DNA from: Cystobasidium ongulense
Taxonomy: Eukaryota > Basidiomycota > Cystobasidiomycetes > Cystobasidiales > Cystobasidiaceae
Assembly: GCA_022835595.1 (NCBI GenBank)
Contig: BQUP01000003.1
Location: forward strand, 1,536,975-1,600,974
DNA length: 64,000 nucleotides
Direction of reading: 5' to 3'
The notes under the pieces are model-generated. The model saw only the letters and a list, made by a program, of their open reading frames with translations, was not told the DNA's origin and did no database searches. Within the stretch, counting starts at the first letter, position 1, and the number at the start of each line of letters is the position of its first letter. This document shows, one piece after another, positions 44,700-57,127 of the stretch. The position numbers and the translations under genes were made by a program.

Positions 44700-46701
44700 T
44701 CACTGTCTTTCGCGCTTTCTCGGTGCAGACCGTAGGATATCGTCGACTAGCGAAATAATCCATGTTAGCCCAGCACAAGTATCGAGTATGTTGTGACAAC
44801 ATTAGGCCACATACCTCGTAAGATCATCTCGGAAGCTTCGGAAGCAGAAAGCACAACCTGTCTCTTGAGCTTGTATGATTCTGTCACACCCAGCTCTTTC
44901 ATTGAACCAATCGTGCCTTTGAACATGTCTGTGATGCACAGGAACATCAGGATTTACCTAGTGTGTACAGTATTGATCCAAACACTCACCTAGCCCAGCG
45001 TCCGTCCTGCCTTCGTAGTGAGCAGCTCGTAACCGCGAAACCAAGTCGGCACTATCGTAACCGGCGTTGTCTGAGAGGATAGTAGGCAGCTGGCGTAGTG
45101 CTCGAGCAAATGCCTCGATAGCAATAGCTTGTTTTCCTTCTGTCGTCTTGGCGATGTCATCAACTCGGTTTGCCATGAGCATCTCCGAGCAGCCACCTCC
45201 GTATACGATTCTCGTCTCTTTTACCGTTTGCGATAGAACGGAAAGAGCATCGTGGAGTGAACGGTCGGCTTCGTCAATCATTTGTGAGGTCGCACCGCGG
45301 AGGACGACTGTGCATGCTTGTCCGTCGGCAACACCGGAAAATTTAAGAAGCTGCTCGCAAGAGTCAGTACGATGTTCGAACGTAGCTGGTGATGCTTTTG
45401 AAGAAGCAGCTTACACGGTCCTCTCCAATCATAATCTCCTCGATAACATCGCACTTGCCTAGCTTGACGTGCTCTGGCGAGTCGAAAGTGCTTGCGATTT
45501 CTCCTCCTGTCACTAGCGCCAAGCGCTCAACACCTTCAAAGTCTGCGTGCTCAATGCACATGATGCCTTCGGCGGCGAAAAGGGATTCTGGATAGTTGTA
45601 GACAAGCTGTCTGTTGACAAAGCAGTTGATGCCGTGCGCTTTAATCTTCTGGACTTTAGCTTTCATCTTCTCCCTCTCTGCACGCTCAAGTTCCGCTAGC
45701 TTGCCGGTACTATCGACTTTCATTCTTGCTCCAAAGATCTTGATCTTATCCGTATCCATTGATGTATTCGCAATCATAATCTTAGCGTTTTCCATACGTC
45801 TTGGGCAATTTACGCTGATCTTCTTGTCTAGTATAAAACCTTCGTCGAGGTACGAGTCGCGTAGCTTGCCACCTGGCTTCTTGATGATTTGGATATGGTC
45901 GAGATCTGTCGAACCCTTCAGACGCATGACAGCGTTGACAGCGAGCTCGGCGAAATAGTCCTTGTCTGTGGAAAGCACTTTTGAAGATAATGTCGTTCGC
46001 GCTATGTTCATGAGGTCCTCTCTGAAAGCTTCCTTGTCGGCGCTGTAGGCAGATGTACATGATACATCGCGTCAGTCAGGGCTTTCTTTCACATGGCAAG
46101 AGAGTAGATTATGCGCACCCATGATCTTGAGCAGCCTCTTCTAGAGCCTTTAGAGCTTCTTTGCTTGCAATTCTGTAGCCCTCAATGATAGTCTGGGGGT
46201 GTAGTCTCTGCGACACGAGCTTCTCTGCCTCTCTAAGAAGTTCCGCTCCGAGAACACAGACACTCGTGGTACCATCACCGACTTCATCATCTTGAACTTT
46301 CGAGATGTTGACTAGGATCTTTGCAGCAGGATTGTCGAGTGCTATGCTCTTGAGGATAGTAGCGCCATCGTTTGTGACGGTCACGTCGCCTGTGCTGACA
46401 GAGTGCAAGATCTTGTTCATGCCTTTTGGGCCCAATGTCGATTTTACGAGGTCTCCGAGGGCGATAGCTCCGACGAAGGAGCTGAGACGAGCCTGTATAC
46501 ATCGTAACGGGCAGTCAGTGTGATGCTCGTGGCTCTCGTGGCTGCTGCTCGTCGACATTTGCAGCTGCCCTGCTGCAGCGCGTCAATGCTCACATTTTCA
46601 GCTCGCTCTTGCGTGGCCTGGCGAGGAGGAATGAGCACAGGTCAGCGACGCCTTCACCATGCAACGATAAGCCCGCTCACGTCGTCGTTGAAGATGTTCA
46701 T
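44700..46701 (-). CDS. T-complex chaperonin subunit beta (CCT2)
   Basis: CCT2 is one of eight paralogous subunits of the cytosolic TRiC/CCT ring that folds actin, tubulin and WD proteins. The first exon is 21 bases (MNIFNDD), the second 24 bases (ATQERAEN), and several more introns follow. Group II chaperonin motifs are intact: [33 protein letters not shown] and the ATP-site [18 protein letters not shown] and the C-terminus [15 protein letters not shown] identify the beta subunit. It is divergent from cyclin C, with 226 bases between starts. Confidence 0.94.
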
Positions 46702-46927
46702 GCTGGCTTGTGGATGGTCAGGCTGAAGGTGAGGATACTCTGCATTTCTCCATGGGCATCAAGCAGGTGATCGAAGTCGGTTATGGAGGATGAAGCAGCT
46801 CTGGATGCACACCTCAGCTTTGCACCCTACACTCCGCCTCGAATGGCTTCTGCAGTCCTACAAGTCACACTCACCGCTCACTAGGCTCAGTCGCGCGTCT
46901 CGGCCATATGGCTCGCTCGTTCGGCAG
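46702..46927. promoter_or_regulatory. Divergent promoter CCT2/cyclin C
   Basis: 226 bases between opposite start codons. They must contain both promoters. No TATA box is obvious. Confidence 0.4.
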
Positions 46928-48703
46928 ATGGCAGCTGACTTCTATCGCTCTACGCACGCGTGAGTAGCTCTTCGTGGAAGAATGCACCTTTAATGCAGCT
47001 GACGATGAGCTACAATTTTTTTACGGTTGGTAAGCAACAACTGGCTTGTCGATAGACGGGTCTTGTCCTGCGCCAGAGCCCTAGACCTCAAGTATGCTAC
47101 TGCCCAAGAGATCGCTTGGATAGCTATATTCAGCGCAAATGGTAGGACATTTCGCAAAGACCTTGTAATCACTTGTTCAATAATTCAACGAGGAATCCTA
47201 CCTGCAGCTATTCAGAAAATCGGCAAAAGACTCTCGCTCCGACAGCAAGTCGTAGCGACCGCTGTGGTATACCTGAGGCGCTTCTACCTCAAGAACTCTT
47301 ACTGTGGTAGGCAACGACAATACTCTCTTTTACATGCTACAGTACTGAGGTGTGTTTTGATAGAAACCGACCTACCGCTCGTAGCGGCAGCGTGTGTTTA
47401 CGTCGCTGCCAAGGCTGAAGAGACCGCAATCCATATAAAGGTAGTCGTCACCGAAGCGCGAGCTACTTTCAGCGGTAAGGCTATACTGGTAAAGCGCATG
47501 TGATGAGCAGCCTCTCATGTTTTCTGCTTTATACAGAATATGGCATCGTCAACTTTCCAACCGACTCGACCAAGTTGGCCGAAATGGAGTTCTGTAAGTC
47601 TGCAATAAGCCATAATTATCGTTCCAAACGCAGGACAACTTATGATCCTCTTGTGCTTTAGATCTAATCGAAGATTTGGAATTTCACCTCATCGTGTACC
47701 ATCCGTACAGAACGCTTATACATATGACAGGAAGGGACAGCGGCCCTATTGCCGCTCGAAAAACTACGTTGGACATGGACGATAACTCTATGCAAATGGC
47801 ATGGTGAGCCTTTCTCTCTCGTTCTGTCCTTGTATTTGAAATGTCAGCTGACAAATCATCCCCGCTAGGTTCGTACTGAATGACACTTACCGGTCGGAAC
47901 TTTGCCTACTGTATCCGCCACACCTGATTGCAACAGCTTCAATCTACCTAGCCTTTTCCCTACACTTTCCTCCAAATCTGCTTAATACGGCAAAGGGTGG
48001 ATCTGCTGCTGCTCCAAAAACAGCAGCAGGGGGGAGTGTAACCACCCGTAACGCAGACACGGGGGAACCAGATGCCAAACGCCTGAGAGGATCTTCGTCC
48101 ACTTCGACATTACAGGGCAATCCTGCTGTGGGAGGATATTTCAGTAACAATGGGGGAGTAACTGGTCTCACGCCTGGCAACATATCCGCATCCATGCCCA
48201 ATAGCCCTCTCACAGGCGATCCCCCCGCTATATCTCCCAAACCACCTCTCTCAACAGCTCCGAGGGGAACTACGGATCCCATTACTTTCTTGGCTTCTTT
48301 GAACGTACAGCTTCCTTTGGTGTTGGAGATTGTACAAGAGGTATTGTCTCTCTACGCATGCTGGAAGGCGTACGAGGATCCACCTCAGTCTACGCAATCA
48401 GCTGGACAGAATGGATCGCAAGGGGCGAGTAATTCAGAAAAGTTGGATATACCGAGTGGACAGAGTACTCCTCTATCAGGAAGTGGAGCACCATTGCCTT
48501 CACCTACTAGAGCGATGCAAGCTCTCGCGCCAGGTATAGGTGGTGGATTTCCAGGATTAGGAGGTAGAGGAATTGGAAATACACAACCTGGAGCAGGTGA
48601 TGATAGAGCAATACAGATTTTAAACCGTATGAGAATGAATAGAGATATGGATTTAGCTCATCCTGCCAATGCGGGTGCTGCTAGTTCTGCGAAAGCGAAA
48701 TGA
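46928..48703 (+). CDS. Cyclin C of the Mediator kinase module (SSN8)
   Basis: Cyclin C activates CDK8 in the Mediator kinase module. A 32-base first exon (46928-46959, MAADFYRSTHA) matches the MAANFWTSSH start of cyclin C and splices at 47034/47035 to NNWLVDRRVL. Five more short introns follow (for example after SAN, KNSYC, ARATFS, MEF and MAW). All phases close in the junctions I checked. The cyclin box has KRLSLRQQVVATAVVYLRRF and PLVAAACVYVAAKAEE, then EYGIVNF and LEFHLIVYHPYRTL. A low-complexity insert of about 75 residues sits between IYLAFSLHFPP and ITFLASLNV in the second cyclin fold. The C-terminus is Gly/Ser/Pro-rich. Starting from the ORF at 47027 would lose the first exon. Confidence 0.92.
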
Positions 48704-49110
48704 GCAAGGCAGGCCAAAGCGATACTGTAAGGAATATATGATGATATAATATGATAGGTCTCACCAATAAATTAAATGTATCAAAGAATGCTGTTATTCC
48801 GGTTAGGGCTACTACTTGGTCGTAGTGCAGCTCTATGTATATCCGTAAGAGTCGACATTGTTGAGGCGAAACTTGTATATAACCCTCATGTTGCCACTCG
48901 ATAACGCACTCTAGAAGAGAAACCCGAGACACGGTGTCGCATGCACGTAATATTCATTGTGGACTTTGCGTTAAGCAGTCAAGTGACTGTGTGCCGACAG
49001 GTAGACTTCCGTGGCATTTGTTACAATTTCCAGAGATTGCCCATTTCGCCCAGCGGTAGCTGAAGCGGCTTTCCTTCTCACTCCATCATTCTGGTAGAAC
49101 TCACGTATGC
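48704..49110. other. Intergenic region upstream of PUS3
   Basis: About 400 bases between two same-strand genes: terminator region, then promoter. No gene is visible. Confidence 0.4.
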
Positions 49111-51198
49111 ATGTATTTACTGCCACGTCTACATCATCAAGTTCTGTTTAGCACGCGCACTTTTCGACATCTTCAAATGGCTTCTTACAGCTCTTCAATA
49201 CAAGCTGGTTCCTACGTTACCCATCCATCACTTTATGCAAAGAGTTCGAGGGAGGAATTACTTGCTCGAATAGCTGAATTGGAAAGAGCTCAAGCCAGGA
49301 CTATACTTTGTGATTCGAATGATCAGAAGGGAGTACCGCAAGATGTTGCTACTGCTGCTGCGTTGCCTGTAGCTTCCACCTCTACTTCTACACTCGATCA
49401 CCCTCTTGTGAATACAAGTACAGCTGCAGGAACTACATCACCACCACAGCATCCCACCAGAGCAGAGCGGAAGCAATTACTAAGGAAGAATTCAAGACCA
49501 GATATTGCATCAGCAATTGCAAATCATCCAGACGCTGGAGATACATTTTTTGACAGATATCCAAGTCGGAAGATAGCATTGCGATTTTGTTATGAAGGAT
49601 GGCTGTATGGTGGATTAGCATTACAAAATGATGAGCCTCCTTCTGGTATTCATCTCCCTCCATCAACTCGATCTAATCCTACTCAATCTCTCACATCTGG
49701 CTTCTCGAATGCGAAGGATACTTGGATTAAAGCCACTCCTTCGAATAATGCGAGTGCGAATAAAGCATTACCTACAGTTGAAGGTGTCTTGTTAGATGCT
49801 CTAGTAGCTTCGAGATTGATCAAAGAATCGGATAAGCGAGATTTTGAGAAATTAGATTTTAGTAGATGCGGTAGAACCGATAGAGGTGTTTCAGCTGCCG
49901 GTCAAGTTATTTCATTGTATGTCAGAAGTCAAGTTGATGAGAAAGATGAAAATGGATTTAGTAGACTTGGTTGGAGAAATGCTGTTAGTACATCGCAATC
50001 TGATGAGATGGATTTAGATACGATTGAAGATCCAGAAGAGAGGAGGAAAATCGAAGCAAAAATAGGCAAGAAAAGGAATGAATTGCCTTACATGTCGTTA
50101 TTAAATAGGGTACTACCTAATTCTATTAGAATATTAGGGTGGTCCCCAGTAGATGAGTCGTTTGATTCACGTTTCTCATGCACTCATCGTCATTACAAGT
50201 ATTTCTTTACTGCTCCTCGGTCTTTATCATCGTCATCATCAAGCTCATTGACAGACTCTACAGAAAGCAAGTCAAAATCGAGAAGGAACCCAGGTCTGGA
50301 TGTGAAAAGAATGCAAGATGCAGCTAATCGACTTGTTGGGGAACATGATTTCAGAAATCTATGCAAAGTTGATGCTACCAAGCAGATTACGAATTTCTAT
50401 AGAAGGGTGACAAGTGCGACTATTTCACCTGTTGATTCCCATTCCGCTCATATACCTGTCGCTACACCACAAACGCTGGATGGGTTGGTGGATGGAGGGA
50501 TGGCATCTGGACAGCACGAAGAGGACATGTATGTGTTTGATCTGAAAGGGAGCGCTTTTTTATACCATCAAGTCAGACATATAATGGCTATTCTTTTCTT
50601 GGTTGGAAGTGGGCATGAAGAACCTTCTGTTGTCGATGCGCTCTTGAATACAGGGTATGCAAGCGAACGACCTCTGCTCGATCCTACAACTTCAATCAAG
50701 AACAGTGATGCAAAGCTGCCTTTGGTGTCGAGTAAACCAGCATATGAAATGGCCTCTGATCTCCCCCTTGTTTTGTGGGATTGTCAGTTCAAAGAAGAGA
50801 GCAATTTGAAATGGCAGCAAGACGAGCTTGTCGAAGGACAAGATTTACGAGATTCCAAAGGGTACCTAGAGATGAAATTTGAGAATACACAATTGAGGAT
50901 CAAGGAAGCTATTTCGACCCACTTCATGCGTGCATACCTGGAGACTGGTCTGTCTTCAGCCGCATCATTGCCAATTGAGGGATTGCCGTCAAGAAAGCAA
51001 GACAAGAAAAGGGAGATGTTTGAGATCCAGCTTGGAGGGGGCAAGACTGCGAGAGCGGGCAAGTATACGCGTCTGTTGATGAGAGGGCGGAGTGATCCTG
51101 TCGAGGTGGTCAATGAGAGATGGGCCTCCGGGCAGGGCAAGCGGAGGGCGGAGAGGAAGGCGAGGCAGGAGGAGGGCGGGAGTAGGAGCACGGTGTAG
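49111..51198 (+). CDS. tRNA pseudouridine-38/39 synthase (Deg1/Pus3)
   Basis: This TruA-family enzyme makes pseudouridine at positions 38 and 39 of the tRNA anticodon arm. The gene is intronless, with 695 residues. RKIALRFCYEGWLYGGLALQ starts the catalytic domain. CGRTDRGVSAAGQVISL carries the catalytic Asp. LPNSIRILGWSPV, FDSRFSCTHRHYKYFF, GEHDFRNLCKVDA and GSAFLYHQVRHIMAILFLVG complete the family motifs. An Asp/Glu-rich insert and a Ser run break the domain. Two in-frame start codons lie 66 bases apart (49111 and 49177). The longer form adds 22 residues with His, Arg and Phe but no acidic residue. Confidence 0.93.
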   Translation: MYLLPRLHHQVLFSTRTFRHLQMASYSSSIQAGSYVTHPSLYAKSSREELLARIAELERAQARTILCDSNDQKGVPQDVATAAALPVASTSTSTLDHPLVNTSTAAGTTSPPQHPTRAERKQLLRKNSRPDIASAIANHPDAGDTFFDRYPSRKIALRFCYEGWLYGGLALQNDEPPSGIHLPPSTRSNPTQSLTSGFSNAKDTWIKATPSNNASANKALPTVEGVLLDALVASRLIKESDKRDFEKLDFSRCGRTDRGVSAAGQVISLYVRSQVDEKDENGFSRLGWRNAVSTSQSDEMDLDTIEDPEERRKIEAKIGKKRNELPYMSLLNRVLPNSIRILGWSPVDESFDSRFSCTHRHYKYFFTAPRSLSSSSSSSLTDSTESKSKSRRNPGLDVKRMQDAANRLVGEHDFRNLCKVDATKQITNFYRRVTSATISPVDSHSAHIPVATPQTLDGLVDGGMASGQHEEDMYVFDLKGSAFLYHQVRHIMAILFLVGSGHEEPSVVDALLNTGYASERPLLDPTTSIKNSDAKLPLVSSKPAYEMASDLPLVLWDCQFKEESNLKWQQDELVEGQDLRDSKGYLEMKFENTQLRIKEAISTHFMRAYLETGLSSAASLPIEGLPSRKQDKKREMFEIQLGGGKTARAGKYTRLLMRGRSDPVEVVNERWASGQGKRRAERKARQEEGGSRSTV

Positions 51199-51653
51199 GA
51201 GAGGAGAGGAGAGTAAGCAGTAGTGTATGCATGGATGAAGAGCGGATGTGTGATGTACTAGTATCTTCCATAGTTGACAGTGGCGTGGGTCTAGACCTTT
51301 TCATCGACTCGCCCAAACACGGCCACGAGTATCCTATCATATCCTACGATGGGTCGACATGCATCCACCTCCAACTGCAAACAAGCACGAGGGACATCAC
51401 AGGCGGATGCAAGGGAGGCCTGGGCGAAGGGGATCTCCTTTGAAGCAGGCTGAAGGGGCAGTTGATCGGCGACTCGACGAGCTTGTTGAAAGAGTCGACT
51501 TGAATGCAAAGTGACTCCTTCTCTCTCTCCTCTTGATGCGCATGCAGTGAAGCTCCAGGGCGCCCTTCCTCGTCGCTTGCTGGCCTCTCGCTTGATTCTC
51601 GACACCGTTAGACTGCACACAGATAACACCTCAAGCTATTCAACGCGCGCACA
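51199..51653. other. Intergenic region PUS3-KHA1
   Basis: About 455 bases holding the PUS3 terminator and the KHA1 promoter. Small minus-strand frames overlap here without recognisable content. Confidence 0.4.
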
Positions 51654-54600
51654 ATGGCCTCGCCCACCATGACCGCCCTCGCCTCGTCCTCGTCCTCCAT
51701 CGTCGCACGCCTCACCACCTACACGCCCACCCTCACCGCGACTGCCGGCCAGCTCCTCACCCTGTCGGTCGCAGCCACCGCCGCACCCAAGAAGGCGGCC
51801 TCCCAGTCCATCCTCGACAAGGGAGCACCCTCGCCCAACACATACAGCACATCAGACCCGATCCGCCTGTTCATCATCCAGGCTTTCATCATTGTCGCAC
51901 TCGCAAAGCTCCTCTCATGGCCACTTGCCAGACTCCGACAGCCAAAGGTGGGTGCATTGACAGAAGGGGGTCTCTCTCTTCCTCTCCCAGTCTACATTCC
52001 ACTCTCACCCTCCATTTTACATCACCTCGTCCCCTTGGCCCTCACTCGTCCCTCCCTCATATCACCCACCTCTGTCCATGCAATTAACACGCGATCACCC
52101 ATGTCGCCACACGCTCGATACACCTTTCCACACAGACTGCAGTCGACGATGACTTCGGTATGCTGACTCTATCTCCCTTTGGAACTCCCAGGTCATCAGC
52201 GAGGTCATTGGAGGCATCATCCTCGGTCCATCAATCATGGGCCGCATCCCTGGATTCACACAGGCCGTCTTTCCCTCTGCATCCATCCCAAATCTAACTC
52301 TGGTCGCAAATATCGGCCTCGTCCTCTTCCTATTCCTAGTAGGACTAGAAGCAGACTTTAGCATTTTTAAAAAGAATGCTAAATCTGCTATTGGCGTGGC
52401 GCTCTGCGGTCTCGTTATACCATTTGGAATGGGAGCTGCGGTCTCGGTTGGCATTTATAATAAATTCGTCAATACTGAACAGGTAGACTTTGGTATCTTC
52501 TTGCTCTTTATTGGTACCGCTATGGCGTGAGTCGTCGTAAATCTTCCCTGTCCCTTGTCGAGCAGCTTCCTTGACATCCAATTACACCCGCAGTATCACC
52601 GCCTTCCCTGTCCTCGCGAGAATCTTGACCGAACTTAAACTGCTTCAAAACCCTGTTGGCCTGACTACCTTGGCTGCAGGTGTAGCGAACGATGTTGTTG
52701 GATGGATTGTAAGCGCGAGACCGAGCGGGTGAATTAAAACCTAACATACTAAACCCCCTTCCTTCTTTACCTCCAGCTCCTCGCGCTATCAGTCGCACTC
52801 GCCAACGCAGGAAGCGGAGTAACAACAGTCTACATTCTCCTATGCGCAGTCGGCCTCGTGCTCCTTCTCTGGTTTATTGTCCGACCTCTTTTCCTCCTAG
52901 CCTGCCGCAAAACAGGCTCATTTGAAAATGGCCCAACTGCAACAATCATGATGCTCATCTTTTTTATCGTTTTCGCAACAGCATTTGTTACAGATATTAT
53001 TGGTATTCATGCCATTTTTGGATCTTTTTTAGCTGGTTTAATAGTTATCCCACATCATGGTGGATTTGGAGCTAAAATAACTGAAAAAATGGAAGATTTG
53101 ATTACTATATTATTCATTCCTATTTATTTTGCTCTTTCTGGTTTAAAAACAGATTTAGGTTTATTGAATAATGGTTCTATTTGGGGTTGGGTAGTTTGTG
53201 TTTGTGTAGTTGCTTTCTTTTCTAAATTTATTAGTTGTGCTGCTGTCGCCAAGTTGACGGGATTCGACCTAAGAGAGAGCGCTGCTATTGGTAGTTTGAT
53301 GGCTTGTAAAGGGTGAGTTTCTGTACCTCTCTTTCCATATCTCTAAATGATTGCTGACCTCTCATATACGTATATTTCCTTCAGACTCGTCGAACTTATT
53401 GTCCTCAATATCGGTCTTCAAGCTGGTATACTCAACAATGAAGTCTTTGCGATGTTCGTAGTGATGGCTCTAGTCACCACATTTGTTACCACACCTCTCA
53501 CAACTGCTTTCTACCCTGAGAAATACTGGCGGAATAAGCTAGCTCTCGCCGCTGGAACTGGTGATGCATCATCTGGAGGAGCAGCTGGAGGAGATAGTGG
53601 AAAAGGTCCAGAAGGCGTTCTATCAACAGGAGAAAAATCATACGGCAACGCAACGCGTCAAGATGGTAAAGGAGAAGAACATTTCAGGAAACGATTCGTT
53701 ATTGTCTTGGAGAGATTGGAAAGTTTACCTTCTATGATGACTTTTGTTAAGATGCTTCAATCGACGCATCAGTCTTCTCCTCAAGCTTCTATCCCCTCGG
53801 CTTCATCCTCTGAACACGGCGAGAAGTCTATCGGTCAGTCATCTACGGATGCTGTTGATTCGCTTCCGAAAGAACACGATGGACAAACTAGGCAAGCCGT
53901 TGTACATGCTCAACAAGAACGTACCTCGACTGGATTCCTATCAAAGATTTCAGTCGACGCCTTCAGACTACTAGCGCTTTCAGATCGTACTTCTGCTCTC
54001 CTTCGAGCTTCCGAATCAGAAGTTACAAAGAGGGGCGATGCGATATTAAATATCTTTTCAGCCTTTGCAAACCTAGCTTTTATTCCTCATACGACATCGA
54101 TTAGCATAGTACCTACGGAAGAATATGCAGATACTGTGACTGCACATGCTGCTGAGAGGAATGCTGATTTATTAGTAGTACCTTGGGTAGCTGGAACAAG
54201 TCTGGATCCTGAAGTTGATGGACCTTCTGGAAATCCTTTTGAATCTATCTTTGGTCAACAATCTATCGAAAGATCACCTCAATATGCTAGTTTTGTTAGA
54301 AAAGTATTCTTGGAATCTAATTCTGATGTAGCTTTGTTCTTGGATAGAGGTGCTACTTCTTCTTCTTCTTCCTCATCATCGAATTCTACCAATACCGACG
54401 GCATATCAACAGCTCTCACTGGAAAGAACCTCGAACATATCTTTTTACCTTTCCATGGTGGTCCCGATGATCGTGCTGCTTTGGACTTTGTAGTCCAGCT
54501 AGTATCGAACAATTCGCATGTCTCGGCTACAGTCGTTCGCGTCGTTCAAGTAGCTCCCGATGCCGACTTGAGTAAGATGGAGTCATCAGAGACGGGAGCA

Positions 54601-55182
54601 GCAAGTGAAGCAGCTGGAAGTACTAGTCCACTCACGCCATCTCATAATCAATTCACCATTGGTGCTGGACTGGGTGGTCAAGATACTGTATATGGCGGAG
54701 CTGCTCAAGGTACTCAACATAGATTGGCTTCGGATACTGCGGACAACTTGGCTTTGGCTCGATACTTCCCTTCTGCTATGCTTGAAGAGAACGAAGAAAA
54801 CACAACTACACCTATACTCGCTGCTGCCGTCGCGCGTATTCGCTTTGAGACAATAAGCACTTCTACACCTCTAAAGACTACCATGCTCAAGCTTGCTTCT
54901 CTCGCTTCTTCTAGTAGAGATTCGGTACTCGTGGTAGCTGGAAGATCAAGACACTCTGCTCCTACTCATCGAGTTGAGCTCGAACAATATCTCAAAGATA
55001 AAGTTGTGAATGGTAATAATGGTGTTCATACTCTGGGTATTGCTGCTTCTTCAGAAGTCAGGAAAACTTTGGGAGATGTAGGATCGGCTGTTGTCGTTAG
55101 TGGAGAAGCGGGAAGTGTACTTATTATTCAGAGCGTCATCAAAGGACAAGCTTACCTCAAGAGAAAGGGCAAGAATGTTTGA
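51654..55182 (+). CDS. K+/H+ antiporter, CPA2 family (Kha1-like)
   Basis: A cation/proton exchanger of endomembranes. Five exons give 1025 residues: 51654-51947, 52192-52526, 52594-52708, 52777-53312 and 53385-55182. All phases close. About 12 transmembrane helices fill residues 75-490. [52 protein letters not shown] (paired acidic site), [13 protein letters not shown] and [13 protein letters not shown] are family motifs. The cytosolic C-terminal half has a UspA-like pattern and the Kha1 motif [13 protein letters not shown]. The first intron is 244 bases, longer than its neighbours, and contains an AG...GT window (52137-52158) that could be a cassette exon. Codon use drifts from C-ending in exon 1 to T/A-ending in exon 4. 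Confidence 0.92.
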
Positions 55183-55457
55183 GATTATTTTTCAGAGAAG
55201 TTTATCTACCATCAGTATTTGTGTTGCCCTCCCGTGGTTTTTTAGCATCAGTCAGTTCTCTTAGAAGGTAGCTGCCGCACTGTTTACTTTGTTCGATTGT
55301 GTTTCAGCGTAGCTATACTTATTGTCATTTTTCGTCTCGCTTCTCATGGGCAATATACCGCTTTATGCAGCATCACAGGACCAGCAACGTCGCGGCCTAA
55401 TGATGATATGTTTCTGCATTATTTTTCTGTTGCATTAAAGAGTGTGCGGTTGGTCAA
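55183..55457. other. Convergent 3' region KHA1/HIS6
   Basis: 275 bases between convergent stop codons. No gene is seen. Confidence 0.4.
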
Positions 55458-56609
55458 TCATGACTCGTGCGCCTTGTTCCACTCAATCAATTCTTCTAAT
55501 TTGACACCTTTTCCACCGAAGATGTCTAAAGCGCTGCCGAAGGTAAGATGCACATTGCCATTTGACAACTCCGCAACTTTTTCTAGGTCTCTTATATCTA
55601 ATAGTGAGACGAGTGCGTTAGCTGATGTTATTTTATTGGGCAATTTGACAATTTCTGAAAATACGCACCCCTGGCCCCTCCGGCGTATGTTGTGGGAATA
55701 TGTACCCATTGACCTAGACCTAGAGAAGAGTCATCCCTTTAGTCGACCATTCGATGACATAATACAGATAGAAAAGCCTACTTCGGACTAGGTCTTCATC
55801 TATCCCTTGGCAGAGACCCTCAACATCTGCCGCGTGTATCAAGAATTCGCTGCAGTATTCCGCTAGCAGATTTAACGATTCTGTGAAGGGATGCGAATAA
55901 TTATGACTAAATAGTACAGTCATCGATGGAGAGAACTATTCCTACCTTGGTTTACCTCCATATCTGTGAGATCTTGCCATCTGTTCATAGCGACTATCCA
56001 TTTGTCCCCTCTCCGCCGGCAGCTGCAAGGGTAAAGGCTTTAGTTGCTCGATTTCTGGCACAGACCGCTCGAAACACAAGCATACCTGACATCAATGACA
56101 AGTCTGTCTTTCCCTATCCGCTTCGAAAGCTCTTGTAAGCGCTCCGAATTGAATTTTGCGCTTGGGAACAGGTATGAAGTGACTATTACTTTCTCAGCTC
56201 CGGCGTCAAGCCACGACTGAGCGTTCTCGACTGTTATTCCACCTCCAAGGTGCATTCCATCTGTGAGTCATCAGCAAAGGTTCAGTATAAGTGGAGACGT
56301 TACTGTATAGCTTGTCGGTCCGCACCTGGCCATGCCTGGAGAGCTTCTTTGGCAGCGTCATCGTTCCCTGGACCAAGCTTGATTATATGGCCACCACGCA
56401 GGTTATTTTGTCGATAGAGATCAGCATAGTATGCGGGCGGTTGTCTGGAATGAGGATATTTCCGGCGTCAATAAGGCATGCTCAACCTGGCATACATGTT
56501 CTTACGTTGCTACGAAATTTGTCCGTAGATCTTGCTGGTCATCTCGCAGCGTGCCGCCCACTATCTGCTTGACCTGACCATTGTGCAAATCTATGCACGG
56601 TCTAAACAT
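55458..56609 (-). CDS. ProFAR isomerase of histidine synthesis (HIS6)
   Basis: 1-(5-phosphoribosyl)-5-[(5-phosphoribosylamino)methylideneamino]imidazole-4-carboxamide isomerase, fourth step of histidine biosynthesis, cytosolic. A TIM barrel is broken by about five short introns. The start [20 protein letters not shown] is the standard fungal His6 N-terminus with the catalytic Asp. Then follow [80 protein letters not shown] and the C-terminal [13 protein letters not shown]. No part of the barrel appears missing. Confidence 0.92.
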
Positions 56610-57127
56610 GTTTTGAATAACTTGATGGAAATGTTCAAGTTGCAAGGTGGACAAGCGACACAAGTCTCGGTTCGCCACCTTTTTCGGCCAAGCGATCGGG
56701 TTCGGCAAGCAGGAGGTATCAAAGATGAGGAAAGGAAGAAGCAACAAGGCTGGAAGGTAGCATTGCTGTTCGTTTAAGCATATAGTCGTTCCGCTGTTCA
56801 TGAATCAAAGAAAGTCTACTACGGTGAAAAAAAGAATAATATATACAGCGCCTACTGCTCCGTTTGAAAAGAAGAAATACGCTAAACCTTTGATGAATGC
56901 TGAAATGGAATAAAGAAACTGTCGTTATGCAGTAGGATGTTTGTGAGGATATATAAATCGTAAGTTCTACGAATATAGCTTACGGGTCGAAATCTCCAGG
57001 CCCTGTCTATAGATACATTAAATCGTTTCATTGGGACTAAAATTGCGGCGTGAAAAGATACTTCTGGATTGTGTTTTGGTTTGATGCCTGATGGTCATTT
57101 GCTCTACGTTGCCCTCAAATATTCCAG
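56610..57127. other. Intergenic region HIS6-kinase
   Basis: About 520 AT-rich bases: the HIS6 promoter and the 3' flank of the FHA kinase. I looked for a Gcn4-type TGACTC site and saw none. No gene is seen. Confidence 0.4.
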
